A stretch of 64,000 nucleotides of DNA, from NCBI GenBank assembly GCA_035295845.1, contig DATGIF010000012.1:1-64000 (forward strand), read 5' to 3'. Positions 8,219-17,109 of the stretch are shown in pieces. Within the stretch, counting starts at the first letter, position 1, and each line of letters begins with the position of its first letter. The notes beneath the pieces are model-generated. The model did no database searches. It saw only the letters and a list, made by a program, of their open reading frames with translations, and was not told where the DNA came from. Source of the stretch: Palsa-892 sp035295845 (GTDB taxonomy: Bacteria; Pseudomonadota; Alphaproteobacteria; Rhizobiales; Xanthobacteraceae). The position numbers and the translations under genes are program-made.

Positions 8219-9019
8219 TCAACCGAAGCGGCCGGTGATGTAATCGAGCGTGCGGCGATCCTTCGGATTGTTGAACATCATGCTCGTCGGACCTTCCTCG
8301 ATCAAATTGCCGAGATAAAGGAAGGCCGTGCGGTCGGCTACACGCGCCGCCTGTTGCATGTTGTGGGTGACGATGATGATGGTGAAATCGCGCTTCAATT
8401 CGTCGATCAGATCCTCGACCTTGGCGGTGGAGATCGGATCGAGCGCCGAGGTCGGCTCGTCGAGCAAAATCACTTCCGGCTTCACCGCGATGGTGCGGGC
8501 GATGCAAAGGCGCTGCTGCTGGCCGCCGGAAAGGCCGAGGGCGGAGGTGTTCAGCCGGTCTTTCGCCTCTTCCCACAGCGCCGCCTTGGTCAGCGCGCGC
8601 TCGACGCGCTCGTCCATTTCGGCGCGCGAAAGCTTTTCGTAGAGACGCACGCCGAAAGAAATATTCTCGTAGATCGTCATCGGAAACGGCGTCGGCTTCT
8701 GAAAGACCATGCCGACCTTGGCGCGCAGGAAATTCAGATCCTGTCCGGGGCCAAGAATGTTCTCGCCGTCGAGCAATACCTCGCCTTCCGCGCGCTGGTT
8801 GGGATAGAGCGCATAGATGCGGTTCAGGATCCGCAGGAGCGTCGACTTCCCGCAGCCCGAGGGACCGATCAGCGCGGAAACCTGCCGCTCATACATCTGC
8901 AGATTGATGCTGTGCAGCGCCTTGCTCTCGCCGTAATAGAAAGAAAGGTCGCGGATCGAAAGTTTTTCGCGCGTGTTCGGTATGGTTTCGGCTGACGCAC
9001 GTACGGCAATCGAATTCAT
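8219..9019 (-). CDS. pstB: Phosphate ABC transporter ATP-binding protein PstB
   Basis: Cytoplasmic ATPase of the high-affinity phosphate importer. Walker A GPSGCGKST at 52-60, the ABC signature LSGGQQQRLCIARTIA in the second half, and Walker B VILLDEPTSALDP immediately after it. The 266-residue length is typical. The ATG at 9019 overlaps the pstA stop codon (ATGA), giving tight coupling with the permease genes. The ORF is open further upstream inside pstA, but that part does not resemble PstB. Confidence 0.96.
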   Translation of the reverse strand: MNSIAVRASAETIPNTREKLSIRDLSFYYGESKALHSINLQMYERQVSALIGPSGCGKSTLLRILNRIYALYPNQRAEGEVLLDGENILGPGQDLNFLRAKVGMVFQKPTPFPMTIYENISFGVRLYEKLSRAEMDERVERALTKAALWEEAKDRLNTSALGLSGGQQQRLCIARTIAVKPEVILLDEPTSALDPISTAKVEDLIDELKRDFTIIIVTHNMQQAARVADRTAFLYLGNLIEEGPTSMMFNNPKDRRTLDYITGRFG

Positions 9020-9855
9020 CGCTCTACTCCCTTCGAGGCCAGCGCGCGGGCGACAATGCTCAAGCTCAGCACGGCGACGGTAATGATCAGCGCGCCGGTC
9101 CAGGCGAGACGCTGCCAATCCTCATAGGGGCTCAAGGCAAACTGGAAGATCACCACCGGCAGGCTCGGCATCGGCGCGTTCAGATTGACGCTCCAGAACT
9201 GGTTGTTGAGCGCGGTGAACAAAAGCGGCGCGGTTTCGCCCGAGATGCGCGCGACCGCCAAGAGCGCGCCGGTGACGATCCCCGCCTGCGCCGCGCGATA
9301 GACGACACGCGAGATCATGAACCATTTCGGCGCGCCGAGCGCAGAGGCCGCCTCGCGCATCTGATTGGGCACGAGCAGAAGCATGTCCTCGGTGGTGCGC
9401 ACGACGACGGGGATCACAATCACCGCGAGCGCGACCGCGCCGGCAAAACCGGAGAAGTGTCCCATCGGAACGACCAGAATCTCGTAGATGAAGAGGCCGA
9501 CGATGATCGAAGGCGCCGAGAGCAGAATGTCGTTGATGAAGCGGATCACGAAGGTGATGCGGTCGTAGCGGCCGTATTCGGCCATATAGGTTCCGGCCAA
9601 AATACCGATCGGCGTTCCGATCGCGACCGCGAGCGCCGTCAGGACCAAGCTGCCGACGATCGGATTGAGCAGCCCGCCGTCGCTGCCGGGTGGCGGCGTC
9701 ATCTGGGTGAAAACATTCAGGTTCAACCCGGCAATGCCGTTCCAGACGAGCGTCGACAAAATCAGCACGAGCCACAAGAGGCCGAAGGCCCCGGCGCCCA
9801 TCGAGAGGCCGAGCCAGATCTTGTTGCGCAACAGGCGCCACGAATAGAGGGTCAT
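9016..9855 (-). CDS. pstA: Phosphate ABC transporter permease PstA
   Basis: Inner-membrane permease subunit of the PstSCAB importer; 279 residues with about six transmembrane helices, beginning near 20-42. The permease EAA loop is recognisable at about 178-200 (MREAASALGAPKWFM), followed by the ISGETAPLLFTA segment typical of PstA. It lies 4 bp after pstC and overlaps pstB by 4 bp. Confidence 0.94.
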   Translation of the reverse strand: MTLYSWRLLRNKIWLGLSMGAGAFGLLWLVLILSTLVWNGIAGLNLNVFTQMTPPPGSDGGLLNPIVGSLVLTALAVAIGTPIGILAGTYMAEYGRYDRITFVIRFINDILLSAPSIIVGLFIYEILVVPMGHFSGFAGAVALAVIVIPVVVRTTEDMLLLVPNQMREAASALGAPKWFMISRVVYRAAQAGIVTGALLAVARISGETAPLLFTALNNQFWSVNLNAPMPSLPVVIFQFALSPYEDWQRLAWTGALIITVAVLSLSIVARALASKGVER

Positions 9856-9859
9856 CGTG

Positions 9860-10837
9860 TCACCGGGTCTTCAGCTCGAGGCGCGAGAGCATGTAACGGG
9901 CAATCGCAAGTACGATAAAGGTGATGACGAACAGAATGAACCCGAGCGCGATCAGCGAAGAAGTGTAGAGATCGCCGACCGCCTCGGTGAACTCGTTGGC
10001 AATCGTCGCCGAGATCGTCGTGCCGGGTGCGAGAACGGAAGCGGCAATCTTGTGGGCGTTGCCGATGACGAAAGTGACCGCCATCGTCTCGCCGAGCGCG
10101 CGGCCGAGGCCGAGCATGACGCCGCCCAGAACGCCCGCGCGGCCATAAGGTATCACGACGTTGCGGATGACCTCCCACTTGGTGGCGCCGAGCGCGTAAG
10201 TGGATTCCTTCAAGACCGAGGGCGTCGTTTCAAACACGTCGCGCGCAATCGAGCTCACGAAAGGAATGACCATGATCGCGAGAATGAGGCCGGCGGTGAG
10301 CATGCCGATGCCGTAGGGCGGCCCGGCGAAAAACTGATTGAGCAACGGCACATTGCCGAAAAGGCCAATCAGCGCGGGCTGCACGTGCTGCTGCAGGAAT
10401 GGCGCGAAAACGAACAAGCCCCAAATCCCGTAAATGATGCTGGGGATGCCCGCGAGCAATTCGGTGGCGATCCCGATCGGCTGCCGCAAAAGACGCGGAC
10501 AGAGTTCCGTCAAAAAGATCGCAATGCCGATCCCGACGGGAACTGCGATCAACATCGCGATCAGCGAGGTAAGGATGGTGCCGTAGATCGGCGGCAGCGC
10601 GCCGAACCGCTCGGTCACCGGGTTCCAGGTCTGCGCCGTGAGAAAATCGATGCCGAAGGTGCGGAAGGCGGGCCAAGCGCCGACCGCAAGCGAAACGAAG
10701 ATGCCGAAGAGGATGGCAAGAACGGTGATCGCCGCCGAGCGGGTGAGATACCGGAAGTAGGAATCGGTGGCGATGAAGCGCTTGAGCGTGTTCGAGCGCC
10801 CCGCAAATTCCACCGTTCCCATCGTCAACTCGGCCAT
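9860..10837 (-). CDS. pstC: Phosphate ABC transporter permease PstC
   Basis: Inner-membrane permease partner of PstA, 325 residues from the ATG at 10837. An extended N-terminal half precedes the conserved permease core; ALGATKWEVIRNVVIPYG is the EAA loop and LGRALGETMAVTFVIGN follows. A GTG at 10861 would add eight residues; the ATG has a GGTAGG at reasonable spacing, so I prefer it. It is separated from pstS by about 130 bp that contain a stem-loop. Confidence 0.92.
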   Translation of the reverse strand: MAELTMGTVEFAGRSNTLKRFIATDSYFRYLTRSAAITVLAILFGIFVSLAVGAWPAFRTFGIDFLTAQTWNPVTERFGALPPIYGTILTSLIAMLIAVPVGIGIAIFLTELCPRLLRQPIGIATELLAGIPSIIYGIWGLFVFAPFLQQHVQPALIGLFGNVPLLNQFFAGPPYGIGMLTAGLILAIMVIPFVSSIARDVFETTPSVLKESTYALGATKWEVIRNVVIPYGRAGVLGGVMLGLGRALGETMAVTFVIGNAHKIAASVLAPGTTISATIANEFTEAVGDLYTSSLIALGFILFVITFIVLAIARYMLSRLELKTR

Positions 10838-10884
10838 TGGCTTGCCTACCCGACTGCTCACGCGGAAAGCCCGTCTTCACACGG

Positions 10885-10913
10885 AAAGGAGGCCGGCGGC
10901 GGACCCGGCCTCC
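10885..10913 (-). terminator. Stem-loop between pstS and pstC (intercistronic attenuator)
   Basis: GGAGGCCGG (10888-10896) and CCGGCCTCC (10905-10913) form a perfect 9-bp GC stem with an 8-nt loop. Read on the - strand it is followed by TTT and a mixed tail, so it is a weak terminator at most. In its place just after pstS it could lower pstCAB expression relative to the binding protein, or protect the pstS mRNA 3' end. Confidence 0.6.
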
Positions 10914-10971
10914 CGAACGACGCGAACGCTACTACGCTACGCGAACGCTACCCTTACGCCTTACGCGTGAC

Positions 10972-12027
10972 TTACATCGTGCTTGCGTAGATCGGCTTGC
11001 CGTCGGGGCCCTTGACGCTCTCCGACCACTCCTTGCGGATGAGCGCGACAAGGCTCGCGGGCAGCGGCACGTAGTCGAGATCCGATGCCATATGGCCGCC
11101 GTTCTTGTAGGCCCAGTCGAAGAACTTGAGAGCTTCCTGCGCGGCAGCGGCGTCATCGGGTTTCTTCGGGATCAGGATGAAGGTGGCACCTGCGATCGGC
11201 CAAGACTCGGCTCCCGGCGTGTCGGTCATGATCATGTAGAAGCCAGGCGCATGCGCCCAGTCCGCGCCGGCCGCCGCCGACTGGATGGCCGCAGGAGCTG
11301 CCGTAACCGCCTTGCCGTCCTTGTTGATGAGCTTGGTGGTCGTCAGTTTGTTCTGCTTGGCATAGGCGGTCTCGACATAGCCGATCGCGCCCTTGGTCTG
11401 CGTGACGTTGTTGGCAACGCCTTCGTTACCCTTGGCGCCGATGCCGCCCGGCCATTCGACCGAGGTGTTGGAGCCAACTTTCGACTGCCAATCCGAGCTT
11501 ACCTTCGAGAGATAATTCGTGAAGATGAAGGTCGTGCCGGAACCATCGGAGCGATGCACGATCGCGATCGCCTGCGAGGGCAATTTCGCATTCGGATTCA
11601 GCTTCTTGAGCGCGGGATCGTCCCAGGTCTTGATTTCGCCGAGGAAAATCTTGGCGAGCGTCGGACCGTCGAAGGTCAGATCGCCGCTGTTGATGCCGTC
11701 GAGGTTCACGACCGGGACGATGCCGCCCATCACGGTCGGGAACTGAATGAGCCCGTTCTTTTCGAGGTCAACAGCCTTGAGCGGCATGTCGGACGCGCCG
11801 AAGGTAACGGTACGCGCCTCAATCTGCTTGATGCCGCCGCCGGAGCCGATCGACTGATAGTTCAGTCCGACGCCCGTCTCTTTCTTATAGGCGTCCGCCC
11901 ATTTGGCGTAGATCGGATAGGGGAAGGTCGCGCCGGCGCCTGAAATGTCGGCGGCGCGTGACTCACCCGCGAGCGCGGAGCCCGCGATTACGAAAGCTGT
12001 GGATAGGAGAATGGATGCGAGCCGCAT
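10972..12027 (-). CDS. pstS: Phosphate ABC transporter periplasmic binding protein PstS
   Basis: Periplasmic high-affinity phosphate receptor, 351 residues. A Sec signal peptide occupies about 1-25 (hydrophobic core then ESRAA). The mature protein begins ADISGAGATFPYPIY, the hallmark of PstS, with phosphate-contacting loops GSGGGIKQI (about 62-70), SDMPL and RSDGSGTTFIFTNYL. First gene after the Pho box and the most 5' gene of pstSCAB-phoU-phoB. Confidence 0.96.
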   Translation of the reverse strand: MRLASILLSTAFVIAGSALAGESRAADISGAGATFPYPIYAKWADAYKKETGVGLNYQSIGSGGGIKQIEARTVTFGASDMPLKAVDLEKNGLIQFPTVMGGIVPVVNLDGINSGDLTFDGPTLAKIFLGEIKTWDDPALKKLNPNAKLPSQAIAIVHRSDGSGTTFIFTNYLSKVSSDWQSKVGSNTSVEWPGGIGAKGNEGVANNVTQTKGAIGYVETAYAKQNKLTTTKLINKDGKAVTAAPAAIQSAAAGADWAHAPGFYMIMTDTPGAESWPIAGATFILIPKKPDDAAAAQEALKFFDWAYKNGGHMASDLDYVPLPASLVALIRKEWSESVKGPDGKPIYASTM

Positions 12028-12090
12028 GATCGTTCCCTGTCGCTGGTTATGCTTTTGCCTCCCATCCCTAGGGCCCCGGGGTCACGGCTC

Positions 12091-12118
12091 TGTGAAAATT
12101 GGATGACACTTTGATGAC
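12091..12118 (-). promoter_or_regulatory. Pho box upstream of pstS
   Basis: Read on the - strand, GTCATC occurs at 12118-12113 and again at 12107-12102, an 11-bp period as in PhoB direct repeats, and a weaker third unit TTCACA follows at 12096-12091. The site is 64-91 bp before the pstS ATG and directly after the phoR stop codon (12122-12124), so pstS has its own PhoB-controlled promoter separate from phoR. Confidence 0.72.
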
Positions 12119-12121
12119 GAT

Positions 12122-13435
12122 TTAAGTAACTGCATCAACTTCCTTTTTATGAATTCCAGAATCGTCCAGTGGAATGCGTGCTGTGAATATCGCGCCCTTC
12201 CCCAATTCGCTGTCGATCGAAAGGGTTCCACGGTGACGGGCCAGAATGTGCTTCACGAGCGCAAGCCCAAGACCGGTGCCGCCCTGGCCGCGGCTCTTCT
12301 CCACGTCGACCCGGTAGAAGCGCTCGGTGAGCCGCGGCAGATGCTCGGGCGCGATCCCCGGGCCGAAATCGCGCACCGAAACGGCCGCCTCGCCCGCCGC
12401 GGCGGAGAGCGTGACATCCACGCGCTTGCCGGAAGCCCCGTATTTGAGCGCGTTCTCAACGAGATTCTCGAACACGCGGATCAATTCGTCGCGGTCGCCG
12501 AGCACGAAGGCCTCCGCAGCCTCGCGTTTCAGCTTGAGCGTGACCCCCCGCTCCTCTGCCAGCGGTGCCAACGTGTCGCAGACCTGGGCGACAACGCCTG
12601 CCAAATCAACGCGGCTCTGCGGCAAAAGGTGAAGGCTGAGTTCGATGCGCGAGAGCGACATCAGATCGTCGATCAGCCGCGACATGCGGCGCGCCTGTTC
12701 AGCCATGATCTTCAGGAACCGCTCGCGCGCCTTGGTGTCATCGCGGGCGGAGCCGCGCAGCGTGTCGATGAAGCCCAGGAGCGAGGCGAGCGGCGTGCGC
12801 AACTCGTGGCTTGCATTGGCGACGAAATCGGTGCGCATCTGCGCAAGCCGCCGCTCCTGGGTCAGGTCGCGGAACGAGAGCAGAAAAAACTCGGGCAGCT
12901 CGTGCGCGAAAATGACCGGCGCCACATGCGCCTCGAGCGCGCGCTCGACCGGAAAGCGTTCATTGATCTCGAAGCGCTGGGTCTGGCCGCCGGCGGCGGC
13001 TCTGATTGCTTCGAGAATCTGGGGGTTGCGGACGGTGAAGGAAATCGGCTCGCCCGAGCGGATACGGCCAAAAGCCGCCGCTGCCGGCACATTGCCGGCG
13101 ATCACGGTGCTTGCGCGATCGACAAGGAGGGCGGGCTCGGGCAGCGCGTTGACGAGCGCCGCGAGTGCAGCCGTCGGATCCGCCGCCGCCGGAACGAGGC
13201 GCGGGGCCGCGTCAATGATCATGCCGCGCGAGGCTGAGCGTATTTCGACCGCCATCAAAGTGGCCAGCACGGCGAGCGCGGGCAGCGCGATATAGGACGC
13301 CAACCAGCCGAAAGCCGCGAGCAGGATGATCGCGAACATCACCGGTGCCGCGAACCACCATCCGCGCACGCGCCGGGCGTGCGGCGCCGTGAGAGGCGCG
13401 CCGGCCGGCGAGGTATCGTTGGACGCTGCGTTCAT
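12122..13435 (-). CDS. phoR: Phosphate regulon sensor histidine kinase PhoR
   Basis: Membrane-anchored histidine kinase of 437 residues, partner of PhoB. Two hydrophobic helices at about 26-45 and 46-64 with almost no periplasmic loop, as expected for PhoR, which senses through PstSCAB and PhoU rather than a ligand domain. A PAS-like region spans about 90-190. The dimerisation helix has the phospho-acceptor H210 in NASHELRTPL. The catalytic domain shows the N box ENLVENALKYG, DFGPGI and GGTGLGLALVK. It precedes pstS on the same strand; the intervening gap contains the Pho box. Confidence 0.93.
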   Translation of the reverse strand: MNAASNDTSPAGAPLTAPHARRVRGWWFAAPVMFAIILLAAFGWLASYIALPALAVLATLMAVEIRSASRGMIIDAAPRLVPAAADPTAALAALVNALPEPALLVDRASTVIAGNVPAAAAFGRIRSGEPISFTVRNPQILEAIRAAAGGQTQRFEINERFPVERALEAHVAPVIFAHELPEFFLLSFRDLTQERRLAQMRTDFVANASHELRTPLASLLGFIDTLRGSARDDTKARERFLKIMAEQARRMSRLIDDLMSLSRIELSLHLLPQSRVDLAGVVAQVCDTLAPLAEERGVTLKLKREAAEAFVLGDRDELIRVFENLVENALKYGASGKRVDVTLSAAAGEAAVSVRDFGPGIAPEHLPRLTERFYRVDVEKSRGQGGTGLGLALVKHILARHRGTLSIDSELGKGAIFTARIPLDDSGIHKKEVDAVT

Positions 13436-13580
13436 GCCGCTCCTCTAGCGCGCGCGGAGGCTGAGCGCGAATCGTCGTTCCGCCAACAATCTCCAAACGC
13501 CCGCTTCTTGTCTCCCGATTGCAAGCCGGGCCAAAGCATGACATTCCGGCGCCCGGATTTGGCAAAGGGAGTGATTTGAA

Positions 13581-14201
13581 ATGCAGCACGTCCTGCGCGC
13601 GGCCGCACTCATTTTTTCGCTTTATCCGGTTTTGACCGGGGCGAGCACGGCCTCGGCCGAATCGATCCCGCTTCCAAGCGTCGATTACGAAGCCAAGGCG
13701 ACGATGATGGGCGGCTCCGCCGTTACGATTCATCACTCCGGCGGCAAGATGCGCATGGAAATCCAGCCGCACGGCCTGTCGCAGACGATCACCGGCATTG
13801 TCGATTTGCCGGCGCACAAGATGATCATGCTCGGCGCCGTGCCCGGCATGAACGAAATGGCGATGGAAATCGATGTCGGCAAGGATGCGAGCTACGGACA
13901 GGTCTTCGGCGAAGGCAAGCGTGTCGGCAGCTCGACGGTGGCGGGCGAAAGCTGCGAGCTTTGGGAAGTTGAAAGCAAGGTCAGCTTCGACACGGGGCCG
14001 GTCACCGCCTGCATTGCGCGCGACAACATTCCGCTCCGCACCGAGACGACCATCCAGGGCCAGCGCCGCGCGGTGATGGAGGTGACCGAATTGAAACGCG
14101 TGCCGCAGGATCCGGCCCTGTTCACGGTGCCGGCGAACATCCAAGTGATCAAAATGCCGAAAGGCTTGCTGCCGGGCATGGGCGCGCCCGCCAAGCAATA
14201 A
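13581..14201 (+). CDS. Secreted protein of unknown function (LolA/DUF4412-like appearance)
   Basis: A 206-residue protein with a clear Sec signal peptide: a hydrophobic segment at about 5-20, then an ASTASAES cleavage region near 22-28. The mature part is rich in beta-forming segments, with DYEAKATMMGG, HHSGGKMRMEI, a possible disulfide pair (CELWEVE and TACIARDN), and a C-terminal VPQDPALFTVPANI motif. This layout resembles periplasmic lipid-carrier-like families such as DUF4412, but I cannot assign a family with certainty. It is divergent from phoR and convergent with the next gene, so probably monocistronic. Confidence 0.75.
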   Translation: MQHVLRAAALIFSLYPVLTGASTASAESIPLPSVDYEAKATMMGGSAVTIHHSGGKMRMEIQPHGLSQTITGIVDLPAHKMIMLGAVPGMNEMAMEIDVGKDASYGQVFGEGKRVGSSTVAGESCELWEVESKVSFDTGPVTACIARDNIPLRTETTIQGQRRAVMEVTELKRVPQDPALFTVPANIQVIKMPKGLLPGMGAPAKQ

Positions 14202-14209
14202 TTTCGCGC

Positions 14210-15280
14210 CTATTTTTTACGGCGAGACGCAGCCGTGGGGCGCCGCGCCGAGGGGCGCCGGAAAACCTTTTGCTCAAGCTTCGCAGCGACGGGTTTCAGA
14301 TCAAGAATGAATTCGCGCACGCCGAGGATCGCGAGCGAAAGCGCGAAGGGGACGATGTAATAATAGAGCCGGAACAGAAGCAATGCGCCGAGGACATTCT
14401 CCTTGCCGAAGCGAATGAGCGACTGCCGGTCGAAATGCATGAGTGCGATCAGCATGGCGGCGTCGAACACGCCGAGCCCGCCCGGCGAGTGGCTGGCAAA
14501 TCCTAAAAGCGTGGCGGTGACGAAAATCACCGAGAGCGAGAGAAAATCGATTTGCGGCGCGGCCGGCATCAGCATGTACATCGCCGCCGAAGCGCAGCTG
14601 AGGTCGAGGATGCCGAGCGCGATCTGTATGAGCGTGAGCCGTCCGCCGGGCAGGGTCACGTGCCAGCGCTCGCTGCCGACGCCGATCGAACGCGGCGCCG
14701 TGCTGACCCAAACCACATAGCCGAGAAGGGCGAGAAGGGCGGCGGCGCCAAGCCAGCGATTGGCGAAAGTGGGCAGCTTGTCGATGGCATTGGCGGCGTA
14801 CGGATCGACGATCAGGCCGAGACCGAGGAAGGCGACATTGCCGAGCCAGAAGGTGAGCCCGGCGATGAAGCAGATCTTCGCAACCTCGACGGCGTCGAGG
14901 CCGTTCACCGAATAGATGCGATAGCGCACCGCGCCGCCGGAGAATACCGAGAAGCCGACATTGTGACCGATGGCATAGCTCGTGAAGCTCGCGAGCGCGG
15001 CGGTCGAGTAAGGAATGTCCTCGCGATTGATCGAGCGGAGCGCAAAATAATCGTAGAAGGTGAGCGTGATGTAGCCGAAGGCGACAAAAATGCCGGCCAG
15101 TACGAGCGCGTAAGTGGGCGTGCGGCGAAGTGCGGCGTAAACCTGGCGTGGCTCGATATCGCTCAGGAGGTGGTAGAGGACGTAAGACGCGCCCGCGATG
15201 ATGAGAATGCTGAGCGCGATACCAACAGCCTGCCAGCCTACCCTTTCGCGCAGATATTGAACGATCGCTCGCGGGTTCAT
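14210..15280 (-). CDS. Lysylphosphatidylglycerol-synthase-type transmembrane protein (UPF0104/YbhN family)
   Basis: A 356-residue integral membrane protein with about eight hydrophobic helices. It matches the transmembrane (flippase-like) part of MprF and the YbhN/AglD family, with segments such as IGHNVGFSVFSGGAVRYRIY and SHSPGGLGVFDAA. It has no C-terminal aminoacyl-transferase domain, so it cannot itself make lysyl-phosphatidylglycerol; a role in moving a lipid or lipid-linked intermediate across the inner membrane is inference. The basic C-terminus ends in a run of Arg and Lys. Confidence 0.82.
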   Translation of the reverse strand: MNPRAIVQYLRERVGWQAVGIALSILIIAGASYVLYHLLSDIEPRQVYAALRRTPTYALVLAGIFVAFGYITLTFYDYFALRSINREDIPYSTAALASFTSYAIGHNVGFSVFSGGAVRYRIYSVNGLDAVEVAKICFIAGLTFWLGNVAFLGLGLIVDPYAANAIDKLPTFANRWLGAAALLALLGYVVWVSTAPRSIGVGSERWHVTLPGGRLTLIQIALGILDLSCASAAMYMLMPAAPQIDFLSLSVIFVTATLLGFASHSPGGLGVFDAAMLIALMHFDRQSLIRFGKENVLGALLLFRLYYYIVPFALSLAILGVREFILDLKPVAAKLEQKVFRRPSARRPTAASRRKK

Positions 15281-15426
15281 GGCTTTTCTATGCGCGGCGA
15301 TTTCGGTGTGGCGTGAAGCGGATTGGTGTTTTGCGGCAGATTACGCATAGTTCGCGCCGAAACGGAAACAGAAAAACGGACACCGGTTGGAGGCTCGATC
15401 GCTCGCGAACGAAAGGCGGGAGAAAG

Positions 15427-15503
15427 TGGCGCGCCGGGGAAGATTCGAACTCCCGACCCCCAGATTCGTAGTCTGGTGCTCTATCCAGCTGAGCTACCGG
15501 CGC
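15427..15503 (-). tRNA. tRNA-Arg (anticodon ACG)
   Basis: The acceptor stem GCGCCGG (15503-15497) pairs with CCGGCGC (15437-15431). D-arm TAGCTCAGCTGGATAGAGCA, anticodon stem CCAGA/TCTGG around loop CTACGAA with anticodon ACG, and T-loop GTTCGAATC are all present. The 3' CCA is encoded (15429-15427, after discriminator G). The ACG anticodon is normally edited to ICG to read CGU, CGC and CGA. It begins 19 bp after the methyltransferase gene on the same strand. Confidence 0.97.
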
Positions 15504-15522
15504 CCTTGGGGAAGGCGGAGGA

Positions 15523-16023
15523 CTACACAGCCCATTCTTTATTTGCAAGCGCGCGATCTTCCGCGCGGATGCGCCAGATCAGGATCGCAGCATTGGCGAG
15601 CGAAAAAATGGCGGCATAGGCGAGAAGCCCAAAGACAAGCGGCAAGAGCGCAATCTCGATCGCCACGACGAGATAATTGGGGTGCTTAAGAAAGCGATAA
15701 GGACCGGCCTGCACCAGCGGCGCACCGGGGAGCACGATGATACGCGTGGTCCAGCGCGCGCCCAGCGACGCGATCACCCACACGCGCATGAGCTGCAGCA
15801 CCGCATAGGCGCCGACCAGCCACCAATTCGCCGGCCGCGGCCAGGCGAGAATCCAAAGGCCCGCGAGCCAAAGCGCGTGCAGCAGAACCATGAGCGGATA
15901 ATGCGCGGCACCCGCTTCATAAGCGCCGCGGGCGCGCAGGCGTTTTTCGTTGCGCGCGGAAAACCACAATTCCGCCAGGCGTTGCAACGTGACGAAGCCG
16001 AGAATCGGCAGCGCGTCAGGCAC
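15523..16023 (-). CDS. Isoprenylcysteine carboxyl methyltransferase-like membrane methyltransferase (SrsB/YpbQ type)
   Basis: A 166-residue membrane protein of the ICMT/PEMT-like family. The C-terminal cofactor motif is visible as AGPYRFLKHPNYLVVAIEI (about 105-123), and four to five hydrophobic helices fill the rest. In bacteria such small ICMT-like proteins next to type III polyketide synthases (srsA-srsB in Streptomyces) O-methylate the phenolic lipid product. The GTG start overlaps the 3' end of the polyketide synthase gene by 8 bp, so the two are surely co-translated. The chemistry here is inferred from this pairing. Confidence 0.84.
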   Translation of the reverse strand: MPDALPILGFVTLQRLAELWFSARNEKRLRARGAYEAGAAHYPLMVLLHALWLAGLWILAWPRPANWWLVGAYAVLQLMRVWVIASLGARWTTRIIVLPGAPLVQAGPYRFLKHPNYLVVAIEIALLPLVFGLLAYAAIFSLANAAILIWRIRAEDRALANKEWAV

Positions 16024-17071
16024 GGGCCGGATCGAGCGCAACGAGACTCGCCGTGAAGCCCGGCCCCAGCGCCGAAAGCGCCAGCGCGCCCTTGACGGGC
16101 GCGCGCAGCACGCGCTCAAGCGCGAACAGCACCGTCGGCGCCGACATGTTGCCGAACTCGCGCAAGACATCGCGTTCGTGATCGAGCGAGCCGCGCTTGA
16201 GCTTGAGCGCCATTTCGACGGCATCGACGACCTTGCCGCCGCCGGGATGGCAGATATAGCGCCCGACCTCTCCGCTTTTGAGGCCGGCCGCCGCGAGCAG
16301 TTTCTTGGCGACCGGCGGAAAGCGGCGTTCGACGAAAATCGGCACCGAGCGCGACAGCACGACGCCGAAGCCGATCGGATCGAAGGTCCAGCCCATGACA
16401 TCGAGGGTATCGGGCCAGATATGCTCGGCGGAGCCCCGCACCTGCGCGAGGCCCGCGTCCCCGTTCGCCCGCAGGACAACGGCCGCGGCGCCATCGGCGA
16501 AGAGCGCGCTCGCCACCGCATCTTCCTTGGTGCCGCGATCGATGCGAAAAGCGAGCGAGCAAAGCTCGACCACAACCACGAGCACAGTCGTATCTGCTTC
16601 CGCCGAGGCAAGGCGCGAAGCAAGCGCAAGACCGCTGACGCCGCCGGCGCAGCCAAGGCCGAACACCGGCACGCGCCGCACGTCGTCGCGCAGCCCGATA
16701 CTTTCGGCAGCGCGCGCCTCCAGCGTCGGGGTCGCAATCCCGCTCGAACACACGGTGACGACGCAGTCGATTTCTTCCGGATCAATTTGCGCGCGCTCGA
16801 TCGCCGCCTTTGCCACGCTTTCGAAGAGCGCGAGACCCTCTTCGTGAAAAACCTTCGAGCGGTCTTTCCAGTCGCGCGGCTCCAAATACCATTCGAGCGG
16901 CCGCACGGTGCGGCGGCGCTCGATGCCCGAATTACCGAAAATATCGAGCATCACCGGATAACGGCTGAACAGCTCCGGAAAGACATCGGGAGCGAGTGCG
17001 ACGACTTTGCTTTGCTCGACAACGTTCGACGGCGTCGCGGTGGCGAGCGAAAGAATTGAAACTTCACGCAT
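16016..17071 (-). CDS. Type III polyketide synthase (alkylresorcinol/alkylpyrone synthase type)
   Basis: Chalcone-synthase-fold homodimeric enzyme of 351 residues that would extend a fatty acyl starter with malonyl-CoA. The full catalytic triad is seen: nucleophile C141 in GLGCAGGVSG, H275 in YICHPGGGK and N308 in EFGNMSAPT. The C-terminal SALGPGFTASL loop is also typical. The partner ICMT-like methyltransferase suggests a membrane phenolic lipid or alkylpyrone product; chain length and ring type cannot be read from sequence. It is preceded by the histidine kinase gene on the same strand, 38 bp away. Confidence 0.92.
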   Translation of the reverse strand: MREVSILSLATATPSNVVEQSKVVALAPDVFPELFSRYPVMLDIFGNSGIERRRTVRPLEWYLEPRDWKDRSKVFHEEGLALFESVAKAAIERAQIDPEEIDCVVTVCSSGIATPTLEARAAESIGLRDDVRRVPVFGLGCAGGVSGLALASRLASAEADTTVLVVVVELCSLAFRIDRGTKEDAVASALFADGAAAVVLRANGDAGLAQVRGSAEHIWPDTLDVMGWTFDPIGFGVVLSRSVPIFVERRFPPVAKKLLAAAGLKSGEVGRYICHPGGGKVVDAVEMALKLKRGSLDHERDVLREFGNMSAPTVLFALERVLRAPVKGALALSALGPGFTASLVALDPARA

Positions 17072-17109
17072 GACTCAAGAACCCCGCGCGCGCCGTGCTT
17101 GTTCCCATT

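Noticed and set aside
14210..15503. A functional link between the MprF-like membrane protein and the adjacent tRNA-Arg
   Set aside because: MprF needs a C-terminal aminoacyl-transferase domain, absent here, and tRNA genes are placed near many unrelated genes.
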